NCBI GenBank assembly: GCA_031292755.1
Contig: JARLGM010000045.1
Coordinates: 1-39,362 of the forward strand
Length of the DNA stretch: 39,362 nt
Direction: 5' to 3'
Source of the DNA: Candidatus Sulfopaludibacter sp.
GTDB lineage: Bacteria; Acidobacteriota; Terriglobia; Bryobacterales; Bryobacteraceae
Shown piece after piece: positions 35,926-39,362 of this stretch. Under the pieces are notes generated by a model. That model did not search any database and was not told where the DNA came from. It saw only the letters and a list, made by a program, of their open reading frames with translations. The stretch's first letter is position 1. Each line of letters starts with the position of its first letter. A program made the translations under genes and the position numbers.

Positions 35926-37443
35926 CTATTTCAAGCTCATGTGCCGGGATGCGAAATCCAGAAAGTACGGCCAGTTGGGTTGATCGGTATGCCCGCTGGA
36001 ATGCTGCCTGAACGCGATATGTCCCGTATCCACCAGCGTCTCGATCGGGGGATATTCCGAAATTCCCAGATCCTTCTTTCCCAGCAACTTATACACTGGC
36101 CCCGCGCCCACGCCGGCCAGGAACGTGCCCTTCGCATCCACCCAGCTATCGCCTCCGGGTTCGGCGTCATATCCGCCTTTTCCGGCGCTCAGAAACACCG
36201 GGCGGGGCGCGCACATCGCCACCAGCTCATGCGAATCCACCGGCAGGTCGTTCCAGTTCAACGGACCGGCGTACTTTAGAAAATTGCCGGCCATCCAATG
36301 GTATTCGTCCACGCCGGCTACATTCTCGATTATCTCGCCCCAGTTGCGCCGGTGCAGTTTCGCGCCGCCCTCGCCCGAGGAACTCACATACGCGGTCCAC
36401 ATTCGCTGGTCGTACGCCATTGCCACAACCGCCGCCTTGCCGTAACGCGAGTGCCCTTCGATCGCGATATGTTTCGCATCCACGGCCGGGTCGGTTTCGA
36501 AGTAATCGAGGGCGCGGCTCGCGCCCCAGGCCCACGCACGCAGCGCGCCCCAATCGTCCAGCTTGCGCGGCTGCCCTTTGTTGCACAGACCGATAATGCC
36601 CAGCGTGAGGCCGGCGCCATTATCGGCCTGAATGCTGCCCGGGCTCAGCGAGGCGTAGCCCCAACCCTTCGCGAGCGCCTGTTGTTGCCACGTCGGACCC
36701 GTTGGTCCACTTCCGCGGCCCATGCCGAAGCCGGGAACCGCGCCGCGAACCCCGCCGGCAGGCGGTGGCGCAAGTGCTGGAGGCGGAGCGTTAAACGCAT
36801 TCGGACCATACGGCGGTCCGGTCGGCGTCTCAGCTCCGCGCCCCACGACCGGCATTCCAAAACCACCGCCGAACTGCATGATCACCGGCACCGGCCCTTT
36901 CGCATTCGCCGGCGTCGTCAGAGTGAGGGCGATCTTCACCTCAATCTCCGGATCCATCGAATTATCCACTACTCCCACCAGTTGCTTGGTTACGACATCG
37001 ATATCGCCGTTCTTGCCGGCTGTCGTTCCGGCTACTTCCCACTTCACTTTCGGCGTAACCTTGGGCACTCGGCCATAAACCTCCCGGTCGAAATCCTCCA
37101 CGATTTGGGGGCGGCGCTTACTCCACCAGTCGGATGCATTGGTCACCAGCTTCCCGTTTTTCAGCTTCAGCGGATCTGGCAGGTTCGGATAAGGATTGGC
37201 CTTCGATTCGTCATAGTTGGCGAAGTTCGGATCCCTCTTGTCCCTTCCCGCCTTACCCTTGCGGAGTTCAGTGATGTGCAGAAGGTCCATGGTGTGCTTG
37301 TGATCTTCCGCCTTGGTCATCTTCACCGGCGCAATGCCCTCAGCCCCTCGCGCCGCCTGGAACAGTAGTCCGCCCGCAATGTCGCCAATCAATCCGGCGG
37401 ATGCGGCAAGACCCAACCCTCGAATCGATCCTGTTGTCGCCAT
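35926..37443 (-). CDS. CE15 glucuronoyl (4-O-methyl-glucuronoyl) esterase-like protein
   Basis: From ATG 37443 (GAGGGA upstream) the product has 505 residues. The CE15 signature GHSRYGK lies at 330-336 (Ser332), a Glu at 358 in SSGEGG, and a C-terminal His in HIAFRQHSSGHTD, giving the family triad. Conserved context includes GWGYASLSPGSIQADNGAGL, DDWGALRAWAWGASRALDYFE and WNDLPVDSHELVAMCAPRPV. CE15 enzymes cut ester bonds between glucuronoxylan and lignin. A Gly/Arg/Pro-rich tract (about residues 203-250) interrupts the fold. The N terminus (MATTGSIRGLGLAASAGLIGD) is only a poor signal peptide. An open frame continues upstream to 37782 and across the divergent DUF362 gene, but it is low-complexity and probably not translated. 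Confidence 0.88.
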   Translation of the reverse strand: MATTGSIRGLGLAASAGLIGDIAGGLLFQAARGAEGIAPVKMTKAEDHKHTMDLLHITELRKGKAGRDKRDPNFANYDESKANPYPNLPDPLKLKNGKLVTNASDWWSKRRPQIVEDFDREVYGRVPKVTPKVKWEVAGTTAGKNGDIDVVTKQLVGVVDNSMDPEIEVKIALTLTTPANAKGPVPVIMQFGGGFGMPVVGRGAETPTGPPYGPNAFNAPPPALAPPPAGGVRGAVPGFGMGRGSGPTGPTWQQQALAKGWGYASLSPGSIQADNGAGLTLGIIGLCNKGQPRKLDDWGALRAWAWGASRALDYFETDPAVDAKHIAIEGHSRYGKAAVVAMAYDQRMWTAYVSSSGEGGAKLHRRNWGEIIENVAGVDEYHWMAGNFLKYAGPLNWNDLPVDSHELVAMCAPRPVFLSAGKGGYDAEPGGDSWVDAKGTFLAGVGAGPVYKLLGKKDLGISEYPPIETLVDTGHIAFRQHSSGHTDQPNWPYFLDFASRHMSLK

Positions 37444-37558
37444 GCTTCCCTCAAAAACCGCTCGAGTAACCGTGATTTGCTTTCCGGACGAACTGTATAG
37501 AAGTTCCCCGCCAATGTCAACATAGCAGCCCCGCGGCTCCACTCCTCGAGGGCTGGCT

Positions 37559-37587
37559 CCATTTCCATTTCCATTTCCATTTCCATT
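37559..37587. repeat. Tandem CCATTT hexanucleotide repeat
   Basis: CCATTT is repeated four times and followed by a partial unit, in the region between the CE15 gene start (37443) and the DUF362 gene start (37685). In the upstream extension of the CE15 frame it would encode Asn-Gly repeats. Because the unit is six bases, copy changes would alter spacing but not reading frame. Confidence 0.8.
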
Positions 37588-37684
37588 GACTTCCCCCGGA
37601 ACGCCCTGATACGATATTTGCGTCTGCAATGGTGATTGCGCAGTGTGCAATGATTGAAGAACCGGGCGGCACTTTAGGACGAAA

Positions 37685-38977
37685 ATGGAAAAACGAACCA
37701 AGGTCGGTCTCGCGCACAGCGACCAGAATCTGGGAAAACCGGGGGAGTATTCCCGCGAGCAACTAGATGCCGTCAAGTGCATGATTCAAGAGATCGCGGA
37801 CCAGACAATGGGCGGGATGAAAAGCATCGTCTCGCGCGGGGATAAGGTTCTCATCAAAATCAATACCGTGATCCCCATTGACCCCAATGCCGGGTTCACC
37901 ACGGACCCGCGCATGCTCGAAGCACTCATCGAACTCGTTCAGGATCAGAACCCCGCGCGCATCCAAATCGGCGAACGCTGCGCCATGGGTGCCGACACCC
38001 GCCACGCCATGGATGTTTGCGGCGTCACCGAAGTGGCCAGGCGGACCGGCGTTGAATTGTGTCCCTTCGAGCACGCCCAGTTCGATATGTACAAGATCGA
38101 TCGGCCCGTCAGCTTCAACGAATTCCCCATCCCCCGCCCCGTTCGCGAAGCCGACGCCTACATCGGCTTGCCGAAGATGAAGGTCCACGTCCACACCTTC
38201 TTCACGGGCGCGATGAAGCTTCAGTTCGGCAACCTTCCCGATTACGATTGGATGGTCCGATGCCATCGCGACGATATCTTCCAGAAGATCGTCAACCTCA
38301 CCCGCGCCGCCAATCCCAAATGGTTCGTGATGGATTCGCTGTACGCTTGTCAAGGCAATGGTCCGTTCAGCCCTTATAGCGAAGATCTCATCAAAGACTT
38401 CAATACTATCTGCGGAGGCCCGGACCCGGTCGCTGTAGACACTATTTGCGAGGCGCTCATGGATTGGGATTATCCCGGAACCAACGTCCCGTCGACGGTC
38501 TTGGGCGCGGCCGAAGGGCTCGGCACCAACAGGATGGATGAGATTGAGTTGAGCGGCCCTCCGATCGCCCAGGTAAAACGCCGTTTCAAGCGCCACAGCA
38601 CCATCCTGCAAGGCCAATACCCCAACGTCAACCTCATCATGGGCTCGACCTGCGAGGCCGGCTGCAAGGCCATCGTCCGCATCCAACTCGATCAACTGGA
38701 AGCCGATGGCACTCTCGCCAAACTCACTCGGCCGCTTTACGTCTTCACCGGTTTGCAGTTCGAAGAGAAAATCACCGAAGTGGATGGCGACGTGATTATC
38801 GTCGGCGATTGCGCCAAGGGCATGCAGGAAAAATTCCCTGACGCCATGTATTGGGGCAGTTGCGAGGAATACCCTAACTGCACGCCGATCTGGGCCAACC
38901 GTCCCGATGTCGGCATAGCGCAGTACGTGCGGGAACTACAGAGAATCAGCCAAGCGGCGGCCGCTCCCAGCTTGTGA
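37685..38977 (+). CDS. DUF362 domain-containing protein
   Basis: The 430-residue product has the DUF362 pattern: GDKVLIKINTVIPIDPNAGFTTDPRMLEALIELV, READAYIGLPKMKVHVHTFFTGAMKLQFGNLP, and GGPDPVAVDTICEALMDWD. The family is uncharacterised; members are often cytoplasmic and carry iron-sulfur-binding cysteines in other subgroups. Here cysteines are scattered (for example ERCAMGAD, STCEAGCKAIV, GSCEEYPNCTP), with the last two groups worth noting as possible metal sites. No signal peptide. It is divergent from the CE15 gene; the start ATG is at 37685 and no close regulator is seen. Confidence 0.88.
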   Translation: MEKRTKVGLAHSDQNLGKPGEYSREQLDAVKCMIQEIADQTMGGMKSIVSRGDKVLIKINTVIPIDPNAGFTTDPRMLEALIELVQDQNPARIQIGERCAMGADTRHAMDVCGVTEVARRTGVELCPFEHAQFDMYKIDRPVSFNEFPIPRPVREADAYIGLPKMKVHVHTFFTGAMKLQFGNLPDYDWMVRCHRDDIFQKIVNLTRAANPKWFVMDSLYACQGNGPFSPYSEDLIKDFNTICGGPDPVAVDTICEALMDWDYPGTNVPSTVLGAAEGLGTNRMDEIELSGPPIAQVKRRFKRHSTILQGQYPNVNLIMGSTCEAGCKAIVRIQLDQLEADGTLAKLTRPLYVFTGLQFEEKITEVDGDVIIVGDCAKGMQEKFPDAMYWGSCEEYPNCTPIWANRPDVGIAQYVRELQRISQAAAAPSL

Positions 38978-39108
38978 TACAAACATCCGCGGCGTGCGAA
39001 CGCTCTGGCGCAGTCACCCGCGATTATTTGGAAGCCCCCGATTACCTGCTTCTGCAGGGAGTCTTGCGGTTGCTGGCCATCAAAGACTCCGACGTTCGCA
39101 TCTTGTGA
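38974..39108 (+). CDS. Possible 44-residue protein coupled to the DUF362 gene
   Basis: A GTG at 38974 overlaps the DUF362 stop (GTGA) and opens a 44-residue frame ending VRIL. Its middle, RDYLEAPDYLLLQGVLRLLAIKDSD, looks protein-like with a Leu-rich helix. It may be a real small coupled protein or the tail of a gene cut by a rearrangement to its right. There is no homology I can name. Confidence 0.35.
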   Translation: MIQTSAACERSGAVTRDYLEAPDYLLLQGVLRLLAIKDSDVRIL

Positions 39109-39146
39109 AGATCCGAATTGCCAAGGCGGTCTCGCAAACCGAACTA

Positions 39147-39189
39147 GATCCTTATTCGAAGAGATAAAAAAAAGATTGTCGATCCTTAT
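39147..39189. repeat. Nine-bp direct repeats near the right edge
   Basis: GATCCTTAT occurs at 39147-39155 and again at 39181-39189, 25 bases apart, flanking an A-run (about 39165-39173). The second copy overlaps the stop codon of the partial minus-strand gene. It could mark the end of a mobile element, but no inverted repeat is visible within the window. Confidence 0.5.
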
Positions 39190-39362
39190 GCGACCATCCC
39201 CAGCGCGGTAAACAGGTCTCGCATGCCAGCTCTGAGATGTTCGTAATGGTGATCGACCGGTGTCGGATGGTTGGGTTTCGACGTCGGTTCGGGCCGTTGG
39301 CTGGCGGCGAGTAAGGGTCGGATGACTTTGTCCCGGAGGACCAGCAGCGCGGCGAGTGCTCG
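39186..39362 (-). CDS. C-terminal part of an unknown protein, possibly mobile-element linked
   Basis: The frame runs in from the right edge for 58 codons to a TAA at 39188-39186. It reads LAALLVLRDKVIRPLLAAS, then a basic linker, TPVDHHYEHLRAGMRDLF and TALGMVA. The pattern resembles C-terminal tails of repeated proteins often found as multicopy elements in acidobacterial genomes, but I cannot name the family with certainty. The preceding 180 bases up to the DUF362 gene hold only the small coupled frame and the direct repeats. Confidence 0.5.
   Translation of the reverse strand, partial: RALAALLVLRDKVIRPLLAASQRPEPTSKPNHPTPVDHHYEHLRAGMRDLFTALGMVA

Noticed and set aside
37443..37782. N-terminal extension of the CE15 esterase through the hexanucleotide repeat
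   Set aside because: The extension crosses the start of the divergent DUF362 gene, encodes Asn-Gly repeats and has no family similarity. The ATG at 37443 has a ribosome site.

Overview
The window looks like chromosome of a high-GC soil acidobacterium, most likely the Bryobacterales/Ca. Solibacter lineage. The reasons are two TIGR03435-family proteins (a paralogous family known to be expanded in Ca. Solibacter), a large Oar-like TonB-dependent receptor with an N-terminal carboxypeptidase-regulatory domain, several secreted carbohydrate-active or oxidative enzymes carrying Gly/Arg-rich low-complexity tracts, and overall high GC. No rRNA, tRNA or CRISPR array was seen.

Region 1 (1-6841): two alpha/beta-hydrolase esterases diverge from each other, then comes a five-gene minus-strand cassette of visibly lower GC (5855 down to 1704): a TonB-C-domain protein, a membrane-anchored thioredoxin-rhodanese fusion, a 79-residue secreted peptide with six cysteines, a TIGR03435 protein and a GT-B glycosyltransferase with an extra C-terminal region. 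The peptide gene has a textbook Shine-Dalgarno sequence and a perfect 12-bp hairpin just behind it. The cassette is bracketed by the intact esterase gene (3' half 1337-1645) and a diverged 3' fragment of the same kind of gene (6533-6841). This cassette is the best candidate in the window for an undescribed system: a secreted disulfide-rich, possibly glycosylated peptide with its own redox protein.

Region 2 (6892-17379): mostly housekeeping and stress genes: a VapBC toxin-antitoxin pair, a MurJ-like flippase, thiol peroxidase (Tpx), a YyaL/DUF255 thioredoxin-like protein, a DapA-family aldolase, class II fumarase, an alpha/beta-hydrolase that has lost its nucleophile and histidine, an ArsR regulator divergent from an azoreductase-like flavoprotein, and an M20 dipeptidase.

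Region 3 (17405-27132): a glycan-use locus on the minus strand: secreted GH38 alpha-mannosidase, LacI regulator, MFS transporter and SDR dehydrogenase in a tight row, followed by an Oar-like TonB-dependent receptor. A LacI/CcpA-type operator sits just upstream of the mannosidase start.

Region 4 (27182-39362): a small conserved hypothetical, a second TIGR03435 gene, a LysR regulator, a dead IS630-type transposase, then secreted or oxidative sugar enzymes (SMP-30 lactonase-like, DUF1080-like/FG-GAP protein, PQQ dehydrogenase with an inserted cytochrome c, CE15 glucuronoyl esterase) and a DUF362 protein. Several carry Gly/Arg-rich inserts. The right end holds a partial minus-strand gene, possibly from a mobile element.
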